Below, piece by piece: positions 11,865-23,785 of a stretch of DNA of 64,000 nt. The notes under the pieces are model-generated. The model searched no databases and was not told the DNA's origin. It saw only the letters and a program-made list of their open reading frames with translations. The translations under genes and the position numbers were made by a program. The DNA is from Echinostoma caproni (Eukaryota > Platyhelminthes > Trematoda > Plagiorchiida > Echinostomatidae), in the NCBI GenBank assembly GCA_900618425.1, contig UZAN01040297.1:19073-83072 (forward strand). Reading direction: 5' to 3'. Numbering within the stretch: position 1 is the first letter of the stretch; every line of letters starts with the position of its first letter.

Positions 11865-12419
11865 AGATTAAATGACTACGCTTTCAGGAAGAAGGAAGAG
11901 CCTCGCGGCAGCACCAATGACCTGAACTGGTATGAAACCCAGCAACGATACTATGGCATATGTTTACTTCAATATGACAAACTCGAAGTGAAACACGCGG
12001 ATAAATTGCGTCATTCAATCTTCGGTGGATTTCATTTTATCAAGAAAACAATCATGCATCGTGATTTTACCAAATCTGATGTTCTCGTTCAGCCGCATAA
12101 TGATGTTTTGCAAAGGACAATGTTTCTGTGGAAACAGTCACCTAAGAAAAAAAGCGTTTTCCCATAGCTTGCACCAGAAGGTTGTGTTCGGTTGGGATCA
12201 GGAGTGGTTGATGTCACCAAGTATCGTCCCGGCCACCGTAGACCAAATTGTTTCATTTTCTACGCATAGCCACCCTATGGTTATAAGCGGTCCTTTCCTG
12301 AAAACGGTTTATTTCACCATACATGTCCGATGCAGAGAACTTGAGAACTTGAGAAGAAACAAAATGAGAGGAAGCAATTCGAATTCCTGATAATTGTGCG
12401 GAAGATTCCTTTTATCTAA
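11865..12419 (+). pseudogene. Decayed unidentified coding region
   Basis: One frame stays protein-like for 185 codons with only three internal stops: TAG at 12165, TAG at 12267 and TGA at 12342. The first run is 100 codons and includes STNDLNWYETQQRYYGICLL and FHFIKKTIMHRDFTKSDVL. Later runs include VVDVTKYRPGHRRPN and PPYGYKRSFPENGLFHH. All three stops differ by one C-to-T change from a sense codon (CAG, CAG, CGA), as expected for decay by transitions. A CTTTCAG acceptor-like site lies at 11881-11887. An overlapping frame at 12025-12390 is also open for 121 codons, which weakens the case. Function unknown. Confidence 0.28.
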
Positions 12420-12599
12420 TGCGTTTGGGCAGGGAGAAAACAAATACTGTGGAGTTTACCTTTTCTTTCATTCCCTCATGTGACACAGCGGAAAAAATCT
12501 GGTATTTACATAGGAAAGTTTCGGTAGTTACAGTGGTTTAATGAACAATGGTCAAGGGAGAAAAGAATCAATTCCAAAGTAATTGGATTGATTACATCA

Positions 12600-12990
12600 A
12601 GCACTTATGCATACACTAAAAAGATTAAGTACCATGATTAACATCAAGTCGCTGAAAGCCAAGATACTGGAATTCATGTTAAGGCTTGAACGAGAAACGT
12701 GGGTCAATAGTGTGTCCAGTTGTCATGAAATGTTTTGGGATTGATGACCCTAGATTTCTGTTATCAGGTCGACCTCTAAGACTGTGCTGCGTTGCCGACA
12801 TTAATGGAATGTATTCGAACATCAGTTGTGACAAGGGGCGATTCGTCTTGCTAATGAAAGTATCAAAGCAACTGCAGGTAAAATGATAGATGACATACGA
12901 GGCAGAATTGGGTGGCTTATTGTTCAAACTAATTCCCTGAAGGTGCAGTATCAATCGAAGCTGTGCAATAGAATATGTTCAACATTATGT
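12600..12990 (-). pseudogene. GIY-YIG endonuclease remnant, Penelope-like element
   Basis: The reverse-strand frame 12954-12679 reads VIYHFTCSC, then TFISKTNRPLSQ, FEYIPL, SSIPKHFMTTGHTIDPRFS. This is the GIY-YIG domain with GIY as VIY and YIG as FIS. After a one-base shift the frame resumes (SSILAFSDLMLI, to about 12610), matching ILAFSEAML in the 1.7 kb copy. The conserved catalytic glycine of YIG is replaced and the frame is broken, so it is inactive. No RT part is attached, consistent with a truncated copy. Confidence 0.8.
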
Positions 12991-15900
12991 CGCCTTGAAC
13001 TTGTGACACCAGTCGTCCACTAGATTATTGCTCTCACCAACCAGTTATAGAAGAATGATGCTGCTTATCAGAGAGCCACAAGATCGTAACTGTCAAAAAA
13101 TGCGATTGGAACTGCCAAAGTGCATGTAGTTTCTACTAGCATCGAGGTTGCATTTGTGTTTGCATTCATCACTCAGTAATAATGATTGTTATGAACGAAG
13201 ATTAGGACATTTGTTACAATCTTCACGATGATAGTCAAATAAAATAAGCCACCCACATTTTTATGGTGTGTGTTGGAATCTCATCTCGGCAACGCTCGAA
13301 CTTGCACTTTGGAGAGCACAAAACTGTAGGCCCTTGATTGGCTGCTACCATCGTATGGAAACTCGCTTCTGTAGCTGTGTATAGCAATTGAGAAAGATTT
13401 CAGCAAAGAAGAAGAAACTTGAAGGAAGCTGTAAAAACCAAAACTGAAGACAATATTGATAAGCAAAGAACATGGAGTCATCACTTGCTGTTCAAAATAA
13501 TGAAGGTGCAGCGAACGGAAAACAAAATGTTTGATGGATGTAAACGGACAACATGTATTGTTTTACGTCAGCCCGCGCATTTGAATCAGTTCAAACATCC
13601 ATAACTGAATAATCCACAAAATTGTTTCTCGGAATGAGCGAAAATCATTCAACTGCGCGACACCAAATCTTTTTTGCGAGCAATGGAATATGCAGATTGA
13701 TTTGTTTACCGTCAAATTTGGAATGTTGTTTATTTGATGCTTGCTCGCCGGTAAATTGTTGCAATCTGATCGACGCCTACTGTTCCTGGCTTTTCAACTG
13801 TTGCGTTCGAAACAACTACGCCCGCGATCTATGCCAAACATGACCGGGTGCGTTGCAGCAAACAGAAAAGAAAACATATATGGGTTTGTGATGTTTTACC
13901 CCTTTACATGCGGATAAAGACCAGGAGATGAGTGCAGAGCTAATCCAATTCCATTTACGATGTTTTTGGAAATAAGGTGTATCCTCGGGTCATGATTGAC
14001 GATCCGATGTTTTGTTTCTGACATTTACACATTGTTTACCAATACAAGGATAAAGAATGTTTTGAGTTGAACACTAGTTGGCCGTTCATTTACACTTATT
14101 TGCTAAATAAAAAACAAATTACGGATCTTGTCCGAATCAGTCCAGGTGAAGTGTGTAGGATTGAATTTCTTCGCAAGCATTTCTTGCAAAGATTTGTTCC
14201 ATTAAAATTGGTGGTAGAGGACATTTATCAGTAGACGTAATCCAGTATCACGAAAGGATTCGTTTAATTTATAGTGTTTGAGAATAAATAAATTTGAAAA
14301 AATAGAGTAAGTGAACTGAAAAATACCGGAAGTCAAGGACAGAAAACCGTTGTTTGCAAATGATTTTCAGTCGGGTTTTCTGACCCCGACGATGTACGAA
14401 TTATTCCAAGCGGGCACAGCGTTAGGTTCCTTCATGAACGCAGAACGGTGCAAAAGATTTAGGACTCAGCCGATAACATAAAAAACACTGCCAGAACAGA
14501 ATATATACAATGAAACGGAGGTGGTACTCGTTTGTTTTGTCAAAATATCTTTTGTCTTCCTTTTTGAAAATCCTAATGTTGTCACCATAAACGTTAATTA
14601 CATTGAGTCTGATATCGGCAGATGTATTTTTAAGAATCAATCAAATACAAAAGCATTATAATGTTTCCAAGCTCCTCTTCTACGGAAACTATGAAAAAAA
14701 TAATTTTTCTGAAACGACGATGATAATTTAGAGGTTCTTTTACAACGTTTTACTCAACTCATTCCCGTCTTCGCACTTCATAAGATAGAACACAGCGGCT
14801 CCAGAGCATTTCTAGATATAGAAAGTACGAGATGCTCAAATAAGACACTATAACGCTCTGTTTACCAAAAGGAATGATCAATACTTTTGTTTTATCTGCT
14901 TTTCACTACTCCCTGCAAACGCCTTATTACGACAAATTTATTCCATCGGGACAAGAAAACTTGTTCTCCAGATACACTGCACGAAGAGAAAGAATCAGTT
15001 AAGAGAACATTATTAAACAATGGTTACCCGAAGGATTCATAGAAATACACAGTAGACAGTTGTAAATATGTGATTCAACCCGCAATTTTCCCAAAAAGAC
15101 AGGAAACATCAAGTAAATTCCGAAACATGATCACGTTCTCAAAGATATATATCCAAATATAAGGTCAGCTTCAGATCGTACATTACCAGTTGTCCGAATC
15201 AAACTTATTGTCTCCAATCGTGGAATCAATCTGACAAAACAGTTCAGTTTCAAACACTATATATATGTGAGGGGGGTACAACTGAAGTTGCGATATCCCA
15301 TGCGTAGATGGAAGAAACCACAAGCTATCATAAGGTATGAAGAAAAATACGTTGCAATGGTTGGTAAAGTCGATGACCCAACTGCTAACTGGTGATCAGA
15401 CAACCTCTAGAAACCGGAGGCTATCAGTCTGTTGTAAAACATAAAGACGAGTTACGCAGTTGACCGTTGCAGTTTTACAAGCTTCTGTTGGTTTATTACA
15501 ATGCTGAACGCCTGGCCATCGTTAGTGCGTTGCTTATATGATCATATTGCCTGATTCAACGCTTCCCGCCGTTTTCGAGACAATCAAAATCTTAACGTTG
15601 AAAACAATGCTTCCCTTCCCGTTTTGATAATCTTTGTTAGCAATTACATGTTTTTCCTTACAAGTTATCAACCCGAAGCTGGTTGAACTCACTGATTGAG
15701 GAAATTAGGCGAAAGTCTATCATCTCGCTACGTTTGTCTTCATCTGTTGTCGATAAAAAAGAACACTCGTATTAATGAACACAACATGAGTGAGGTGTTT
15801 AATTAGTTTAGCTTCTGAAGGTACTGATGATGTTATTTGGTGATTTCTCTCATGGTAAATATGACTTGTGTAAAGTCGAACAAAACGTGAAGATAACATT

Positions 15901-18900
15901 GAATCAATATCTCCTGCATTTTAATTTGCTGTTATTGGCCTCGGTAAAAGCTATTACGCAAGCCTTTACATGCCTATGCAAACGTATACTTTCTGTTTAT
16001 CTCAGGTGCGCTGGTTATGTACTTTGATGAGTCTCTTTAAGTCTGCGAAGCATTCTGAATAAGACAAAGGAATTTACGTTACAAACATTAACCATTTTTT
16101 ACCCAACAATGTGTTCTGATAGAGACAGTTCGGCCAGATGACATCTGTTCGACCAGGATCGGAAGCAGCGCAGGGGGGAGGGGTAAATTGGTACCACCGA
16201 GGCTTTCATTGAGGCCAAAACGACCGTACTAAGACAAGTATTTAAAGTTGATTGAAGTAGATTTTTCATAGGCTCATGAGTTGGTTCACAGTGGACGAAA
16301 AACGTACAATACTAGCTTGACTTGATCAGAACTAGCGGGAATAACTTACTACAATTTTTATTGGTTCAAAAAGATGCACATCAGTCACAAGATGCTGATT
16401 TCAACCAACTTATCTTATTTGTTTGGGATACTATTGCGTCTCATCATTGCTGGGTGTGTGAAGGCATACCCTTGTTACTCAGGTTTGCTTAAATCTGAAG
16501 GGGAACGTTACGAAAAAAAATATATGGATATTTGGGTGTACATTGTATCATATGTGCAAGTAATAAAACGGAATACATTTTAACTAAAAGCATCTATACT
16601 CTATTGATCGCACCAAATGTGACGCTGAAAGACCGCTTCGGGTCCAACAGATCATTAGAGGTAAATCAATTTACAATAATCATTTGGATGCTGGCCAAGA
16701 TAGACGCTAGGAAACCAAAACATTCGGTTATTGTTTATGTGAAATGGTTGGAGTTCAACGAGTTTGGAAGGATAGAAATGACAGCATGCTATTTCAGTGT
16801 GGAAAGTTTTTTGTTGTTCCGTGAAGCCAGTTCTGTAAGGTTACGACAAGAATCCCAGCCATAGTTAGGCAAAATGAGGTTTCATTTGCCCAGGAATTAA
16901 AAGGAATTTACCAGATTGGTTTTCAAAGTGTGCCTGAGAGAGTTGTTCTTTTTTGTTGTCGTTGGCCTGTTTCAACACCCGTCGATCAAAATGAGTGCAA
17001 AATATGTTGTCAGATGCTTAAGTAGATAAAAAACTTAATATGTTTTCTAGTCCGTGAATTTTACCTGACGATTTTTGTCCTCGGGGAAGTTTGTAATTTC
17101 GGTGAACTAAATGGTTTCTAATGGTCGACGAATATCACTGAACAGCTGCAACCGACCTCATCAAAAATGCATACTTTTGTGTACCTGTCGATACGCAAAC
17201 GTCGATGAATTCCATAACCTTGATAAGATTTGTACACAGACCCTAATGTTTGTGAATTAACACGGATTACTTAGAGAACTAATTAGGCGGCGTTTGTAAA
17301 CATTTAAGTTAAAGAGAACAGGGATATGTGGCCATGATAAGGAAGAAACTCTATGGCCTTGAGAAATTACGGAGAAAAGAATGAAAGCATTAGTACGCAA
17401 TCGTTTCTTCTTTTTCTATTCAGCCTAATTTCCGTACATTTGTTTCTCTACATTTAAAACTCACACAGAGATAAATGCGAAAATACAGTGAGTAATTAAC
17501 ACATGCAGCGTTATTATTATTGAAATAGGAACTTGCCAGCTTGGCATTCCTTCCTTAACTACAGAATTGTTACTTCCATAGATTTTTCAATTGCTAAATG
17601 AACGTAATTATAAAAACCCACATGAAACTTCAAAAATGAAATCAAAGTTAATAAAATGGATTGAAAAATAGAATAAATGCAGCACGTTTTGTACGTTGAA
17701 TTTGTTTTTATTTGAAAAATAACAAATATCAATTTTTAGAACAAATCCCTCAAGGATTATGCACGAATAATAATGTCGTCAGTTTCTATCCATCAATTTA
17801 CGAATGAAAAATGGTTCCTATCGTCACGTAGATACTATCAGGCGCATGAAATCTACTATTCAATATCTTTTCTTTCCACTTTCTTTCCCTCTGATGCTTG
17901 CATTTTTATCTGCTCATTTGTAGCCGCGCGGGGTGTTTCAATTGGAACATAAACCAAACATTGAACTTCATCCCGGAAAACTGAATTGATTCCATCATAG
18001 AAAATAAGGGTGAGAGAGAATGGTAACATTCCGTTTTTAGGCTAATAAGTTTTGAGCGTATTTTTCAACTCTGAACAAACACAAAGTGTTTATGACAGGA
18101 TCGGGAATCATTGCGTCCACAAGGCAATGCACAGGAGGGATAGAGAAAGAGAGGGAGGGAAAACCATATGTACGTGCTAACACCAAAATCTGCCAAAACA
18201 CTCTCCTCTTTCCGGAAAGTAAAACATACGTCGCTGAGAACGTCCGTTAGAATTGAATCATCCTGGTTGTTCTTTTTTATGAGATGATTCGGCGTGACCT
18301 CGGAAACTGAACCAAGAAGAATCTATAATGTTATAGATTCGTGATGTCTAGAAAGCCGTTTCTAAGACAAGATTAGCAATTTTTAATAAATCTAAATGAG
18401 TATGGGGCTTAATTTCGAACGGTAAGCATACGAATGGCTTTTTTCCTTCAAACTGAATTTTGTTTCTAAAGTGCTGCTCTTCTCCTGCGTATGTACATTC
18501 CAATTCATTAGAAATCCCTATTTGGTGAATACTACACGAAACAATTTTGGAGGAAGCTGCGGGAAATTACATGCCTAAATATCATGTAAGATTGATTGCA
18601 AATGGAGCACTATCACATCCATTGGAGAGAGAGTATCATGTTTGCAATGGTTTGACATCAAGGTTTAGTTTAAACTATCGGTAACATTTTTATGATGTAC
18701 CAGTCTGTCACCGTATGTCAACTAGTTTTGGCAAGTAGCGTCAGTGTTGTAGAACCTGAGAGAGGTAGTTCCACTTGGTTAAGAAGATTAACGGATGCAG
18801 AAATTTCAGAGGAGTCATCGTGTGCTTGGGTAGTTCTCTGGGCCAACGTAAACACGTCTAATACCTATTTTTTAGTTCCTCTAGCATATGTATAGCTTTG

Positions 18901-18914
18901 AAAATCGGTTGCAG
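12991..18914. other. Long AT-rich non-coding stretch
   Basis: Nearly 6 kb in which I recognise no repeat family, RNA gene or domain. A forward frame at 16532-16864 (110 codons) is open but has no convincing flanking splice sites or known motif. A purine/G-rich patch occurs near 16170-16185. The stretch may be intron or intergenic DNA. Confidence 0.5.
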
Positions 18915-19045
18915 TTCAAATGCGTTTGTGATGACCGATAAAGAGCACTGGACAAATATTTCGTCCTCTTTTTGGGACCGTCAGCAGTGTGTACGTTTCA
19001 TATCCCTGTCAGGACTCGAACCACGTACATTGATTCGCGCAATGT
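18915..19045 (-). mobile_element. Hammerhead SINE, copy D (5'-truncated)
   Basis: On the reverse strand this copy starts at a box-B-like GGTTCGAGTCCTGACAGG (19022-19004), runs through a hammerhead domain (18990-18945) and ends in the family tail (ATCGGTCATCACAAACG). The hairpin segment and box A found in the copies at 23.4, 31.9 and 53.4 kb are absent, so it is truncated at its 5' end. Confidence 0.75.
18945..18990 (-). ncRNA. Degenerate type I hammerhead ribozyme, copy D
   Basis: Stem I ACACTG / CAGTGC, core CTGACG, stem II GTCC / GGAC, GAAA box, and a GTC cleavage triplet are all present. Relative to the canonical CUGANGA core, one A is deleted just before stem II, which should abolish or greatly reduce cleavage. 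Confidence 0.75.
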
Positions 19046-19398
19046 TTTTCACTTTATTTTTCGTCTAGTTCGTACTTTTTTCAAAAATAAATCTACCACT
19101 AAATGCTTATTCAGCTACAGCCCCCTCGCGTCCTAACCTGCATCACGCTTATTTAATACAAAAGAACAAAAACAAAAGCGCGGGGCTTTGGACACTTTTG
19201 TACGAACAAGTCACAAATTTCGGCTCCCACCATTCATGTCCGTTTTCTTTTCTGGCAATGGTGAACTCCCCAAAAAATAGATAACTTGCTTCACTCGCCT
19301 TTTCACTGCCCGATGAACAAATTTGCATTATAGTTAACTTCTTTCAGTGGAAAAACACTTTATATTCTTTTCATGTGGTAAACCAAATTTTATTTACC

Positions 19399-19556
19399 TT
19401 GTGCAGAGAGCAAACAAAGCTTAAGATAAAAAGCTGGGAAGCAATGTATAGAAGCTTCACACGGATTTACATTACCGTTTACCCCAATTAGACCAAAATA
19501 ATTGTAGAGTGCTCCCTAGCTTTTTATCTCAGATATGTCTCTATGCACAATGAAAT
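19399..19556. repeat. Short element with ~44-bp imperfect terminal inverted repeats
   Basis: The left arm starting TTGTGCAGAGAG contains AGATAAAAAGCTGGGAAGCA. The right arm, reverse-complemented, starts TTGTGCATAGAG and contains GATAAAAAGCTAGGGAGCA. The roughly 150-base size and inverted ends are MITE-like. There is no coding capacity and no clear target-site duplication. Confidence 0.45.
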
Positions 19557-20496
19557 TCACCACGTAATTGAACCATGTTCTCCCTTACTTTCCTGCAAAA
19601 AAACAATTTATTAGACAGTACTGGAGCACCCATTCAATTCACCATGGGATTTGTCCGTCAAATGACTTGCAGCTTTTCCATTAGTTCTGATTACCATAGT
19701 TATTAAACATCTCTGTTTAAAACGGGATTCATCAGAATGCAATCACCCATTACCGTTTGTAAGTTTACTGCATCAGCCTCCACTTTAGGTGGAGTTATCC
19801 ATCTGGCAACCATCTGCTACAAAAGCTTCATGACACGCTTACTTGCTGATAGTGGTTGGCAAGGCTACCTTTGAATTTTAAAAACAACGGTAACTAATAT
19901 TTACGATCGACTGAGGATCGCTTGCACTGTTAAACAACCCCCCAAAATGGAATTTAACAATGCCACATAAAACAGGCCCCCTACAAATGGCATACCTTAA
20001 CTTTTTACATTTTTTAAATCTTAAAGAGTGCCCTGCCTGCAGGAAGTATTATGTTAGTTAGGAAACCTGTTATTTTCAAAATCCTGATTATTTAAAGGAA
20101 TTTCTTCGGATATTCATTCGCTAATAAAGCTTCCTTCTTTCTGCCGTTGTTTTGGTGTGCAAAGCGTTCGTACTCTGTGAATAAGTGACCTGACGAAATT
20201 TTTTTGCGGGCCATTGGATAGAAACTGAAAAATCGCGCCCGCTGTTCAACGTTGATTTACAGTACAAAGGGGGCTGCAATATACCTTTTGATAGTCTAGT
20301 CATAATGAGGACTAGAAAAGCAAAACCGTCACAATATTCCTTTCCTGTTATAAGATAGAAACAACTTGGTGTGAATCGAATTCGATAGGGTAAAGAAGGT
20401 TTGAGAGAGATCGCTATTCATAAATAAGGAAAATTCTACAGAACGAGTACACGAATAAGTTTGGAACACTAGGTCCCATTTATCGGTTGCATCAAG

Positions 20497-20638
20497 ACCG
20501 GAAGAAAACATGTGTTGCAAGATAACAAAAATTGGTTGAACCTCCTCAAAAACTGACGTAAAACAAACAGGCATTTAGAAAATACATTAGGTTGTTAAAT
20601 GCGAGTGAGCGGATGTGTATAGATAGATAAATGCTTTT
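20497..20638. repeat. Left arm of a 140-bp inverted repeat
   Basis: Contains CATGTGTTGCAAGATAACAA and GCGAGTGAGCGGATGTGTAT, both found in reverse complement in the right arm at 21180-21322. Arms agree closely, apart from a divergent AT-rich segment in the middle. Confidence 0.85.
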
Positions 20639-21179
20639 GAAGTTGAAGTTGTGTGTAGTTGGCGTCATCGACTAACCTAACCACTTCGCAATATGTTAGG
20701 CCATTCGTTGTGGTAATTGACGGTTGTGCCAGCCTATGTGTTCGTTACCGCAACTGTAGATGAAGGGGTATACAGTGTGAGACAGAACTGGATTGTCACC
20801 CATCCAATTTGCGAGTAGAGGCAAAAATTCGAAGTTGAGCCGCTGGAAATGTACGGTTCAAAGCTGACTGTGCCTTCCGGCGCACATTGTTCCTGAAGTG
20901 AATACCCTTGAAAGGTAGTCTGACAAAGACGGCTTTTGGAAAACAGTTGAAGATTCATTATCTCTTTATGATTGTTTGCTATTAATATCTTTGAAACTTT
21001 CTGATTAAATATTGCACGGCATCGTTTTCTTTAAAAATCCTTCTCCTTGCATCTATCACGTTACCGAAATGCAAAACTGCTGGTAATTATTGAGGCTTCA
21101 TTAAGTAGATTACATCATCCCAAACGTTTTTGACTCAATCAGTTCATTTACTGGTAAGCCGAGCCTCTTTCGCAAATTA
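20639..21179. other. Spacer between the inverted arms
   Basis: A 541-base spacer with a reverse-strand open frame of 74 codons (20958-20734) that has no recognisable motif. It does not resemble a transposase. If the structure is a foldback or MITE-like transposon, this would be its non-autonomous interior. Confidence 0.5.
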
Positions 21180-21322
21180 AAAAGCATTTACCTATCTATA
21201 CACATCCGCTCACTCGCATGATTTGTTTTTATTTGTTTTATAAGTGTCTGTTTGTTTTGCGTTAGCTTTTGAGGAGGTTAGACGAATTTTTGTTATCTTG
21301 CAACACATGTCTTCTTTCGGCC
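21180..21322. repeat. Right arm of a 140-bp inverted repeat
   Basis: Reverse-complement partner of 20497-20638. Similarity fades beyond 21322 but a few further bases (CTTG-TTGC) still match the left flank. Confidence 0.85.
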
Positions 21323-22725
21323 TTGTTGCGAATTTTCATCAGTAGATATCAATGTCACTATCGGTAATGGTCGGTTTCAGTACACCTCATGAATATCGAG
21401 CTTATTTACCCCCTCCCTCGCCCTCTCGTCCAATGTCACATTACGAAATCAAACTATGAAATTGTCAGCAGTATACGAATTTTCATAACACAATAACTCC
21501 CTAGATATGCAGAAAAAATAATGATGTGTCCATTTCAGCCCTCACCTAACTATAAGCACCTCTGTACAGTTCACAGACACATTACACATCTTGTAAATAA
21601 GGATGCTCATTTCTCTTGTTTATCTCTGTGCTGGGTACGCCATCTAAATTTCTTTTTTCATGTAAGAGACTGGGGAAAGTGTGTTCGACGCTTACATCTT
21701 GCAACATGTCTTTTTTGTCTCTTGTTTCCCATTTTGGTGGTCAATAAAGTGTGTTGCATGAAATGATAAGTATCTGAATAATCCGTCATTGTGGTGCATT
21801 ACGCAAAGGAAAATAAAAGAAGATGAAGAGCACATGAAACTAAGAAATCCGTGGCAGTCTACAAACGCAAACTAGATGAATGTCAGGCAACTAATCCGAA
21901 ATCACTCAGAATTTTTCCCCCCATGGAGGATATACAATGGCGCAGAAGATCTACAGTAACAACGAGGGGGGGGGGAATTAGGACCAATTCACAGGGCGTA
22001 TCGTGCACTGTCGGTGCACTGTCGAAGTGAATAGTGTAAAAAGATTGAGCGAAAAAGATCTTTGGTTGCCAATATTGATCAAGTTGGGGTCAAATCGGAC
22101 TGGAACAGACTTATGCAGCATCAAGATAATGGAGTGGCCAAAAACAATCCAGTTATCTTGGGTGAAGATAAGTAAACACAAACGAAATCAGTTGTACTCC
22201 AAGTCAATGATAATGTCAGACATTTGAGACGAACTCTAGACAAATCACTACTATATTTCGTGAATTTTGAATGAATCGTTAGCTGTTTAAAAGTTGTTCT
22301 TGGTTTATCAAACTGAATTAACGCCAACTTACAGAAGAAAAGTCAGAATCAACCTGCGGACTTACAATTGCGATATTTTGTGCTGAGTAAATCTGAACAT
22401 CGCGGCTAAGATAATGACTTTGAATAATATTCCTGGTCCTCCCATTGATGATGAGAAGGAACAAGCCAGAACCCAGTGATATTTTATACGCAGAATTACC
22501 GCTTACTTATGAACTAATCAAAACTACGCTTTTCTGTCTAGTTTGTCGTAATTGTCTGCACCACAAACTGATAAAAATGTTTTACAACTGGAAAATTTAC
22601 TGTAGCTTGTGGAAAAAAATTTCAGTGATTACAAATTTATTTTCATTTATTTCACACACGTCTAACACCAGACTATCAAACAAATCATCGTACAATAGTC
22701 TTTATAAAAAGAAAATCGTTCCTTG
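21323..22725. other. Non-coding, no recognised feature
   Basis: A G run at 21966-21974 and AT-rich sequence. A reverse-strand frame (about 22513-22333) with a GTAAGT at its end was considered as an exon and set aside for lack of an acceptor. Confidence 0.4.
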
Positions 22726-23300
22726 ATTGGCATGTGGGCTGAATACTGCCAGGTTGCCCAGGCCAAGACAGATGCATTTTCGTGAGGAATCCACAACCGC
22801 AGCCTTTGGCTAATCAAAGCCTGACCCGCAAGGCAGCGAAGCGGTATGCAAAAACCGCATTCCATTGGGGGCCGGTGTCCAGTTCTTCGGATCACACGCC
22901 CTTTGGATCGGGGTCAAACGTCCAAGATGCCCAATACGCCTTGATGCCCAATCGAGCCGGTGACCACTACCACAACCGGGAAGGTGTGTGGGGTTCGTAC
23001 GCTTCCTCTTGGTTGGTTTGGAATCAGGGTTTTTAGCCAACTCTCCTAGGTGAACTACCAGTGGTCCACCAACTTGGTTCTAGCCCCGGATGTCGGCTTT
23101 TCGTTCCCTCAATTTGATGAGGAAGCACCTGCGATACGACAAGGCAGTGAGTAGGGCTTCCTCAGCAGAGGCCGTTTGAGACGCTTGGTCGTATGGGAGC
23201 ATTTCACGAGGTGCAAGAGAAGGGTGACCAGCCGCAACCCTAGACAACCACCCCCGACCATACTGAGGATTTCGGAGTCTCTTGCATGTCAATTATCAAT
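22726..23300. repeat. GC-rich interspersed repeat fragment
   Basis: About 575 bases with much higher GC than both flanks and an abrupt change at each side. Reverse-strand landmarks are a possible frame with DWASRRIGHLGRLTP and PKNWTPAPNGMRFLHTA (about 22990-22845). The composition suggests an inserted retroelement segment, perhaps a 5' region, but no RT, endonuclease or integrase motif is present. Function and family unassigned. Confidence 0.45.
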
Positions 23301-23480
23301 TATGATATCATTATTTTGTGGAACACGATATAATTGGTATTGTGTGGAATGTGTGAAACCCAACAAAGTGTGCTGTGTTCTAAATTTTATTGAGTACTAT
23401 AACGGGAATTACTAACATTTAACACTTTTAGGAGAGTTTGCATGCGATAGAAATGTTTGTGTTAACCGATAAAAAAACTT

Positions 23481-23519
23481 GATAGCTGTTTCGTCCTGCC
23501 TGGGACTCGTCAGCAGTGC
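23481..23519 (-). ncRNA. Hammerhead ribozyme, copy C, intact core
   Basis: Reverse-strand elements are GCACTG, then CTGACGA, stem II GTCC-CAGGCA-GGAC, GAAA, the palindrome-like CAGCT and ATC as cleavage triplet. All core residues fit the hammerhead consensus. The 3' strand of stem I, CAGTGC in copies A and D, is replaced by an AAGTTT-like sequence, so cleavage in cis is doubtful. Confidence 0.8.
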
Positions 23520-23609
23520 GTACTTCTTGTGTCTCCGTCAGGACTTCAAACCCTTACCCTTGAGCCACATGTTAGACGGGCATCACCTTATGCAAATGGC
23601 TCAATCAAT

Positions 23610-23779
23610 TTTAGAGTAGCAAGCTTGGATTAGCCCATTCGATTGTTAAGAGGAACCGGGCACTTTTGATGTTCACCCAAGGGTGATCTCCGAAGGAGTG
23701 AAAACCACAGCCAATAACATCAAGTGCACCTGGTGCCTCTTAACAATCGAATGGGTTAATCCAAGCTTGCTACTCTAAA
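23610..23779. repeat. Long near-perfect hairpin in SINE copy C
   Basis: 23610-23673 and 23716-23779 are near-exact reverse complements (TTTAGAGTAGCAAGCTTGG at the outer end), separated by a 42-base loop. An RNA copy would form a 64-bp stem. Confidence 0.9.
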
Positions 23780-23785
23780 GCTTTA

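Larger units (their letters stand above)
23425..23785 (-). mobile_element. Hammerhead SINE, copy C
   Basis: Reverse-strand order: a long hairpin (arms 23779-23716 and 23673-23610), the conserved linker TTGATTGAGCCATTTGCATA, a tRNA-like head, a hammerhead ribozyme and the family tail (TAACACAAACATTTCTATCG). The hairpin arms match over more than 60 bases with few mismatches. The tRNA-like part (23575-23537) keeps box A (GTGGCTCAAGGG) but lacks a separate box B: it runs from GTTTGAAGTCC straight into TGACGG. Confidence 0.85.

Noticed and set aside
16532..16864. 110-codon forward frame
   Set aside because: No recognisable motif. A GTAAAT inside it could be a donor, but no partner exon was found.
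22333..22513. Reverse-strand open frame with SGLFLLIINGRTRNI and a GTAAGT at its end, considered as an exon
   Set aside because: No usable acceptor was found upstream, and a stop lies right at the edge of the frame. About 60 open codons are expected by chance many times in a window of this size.
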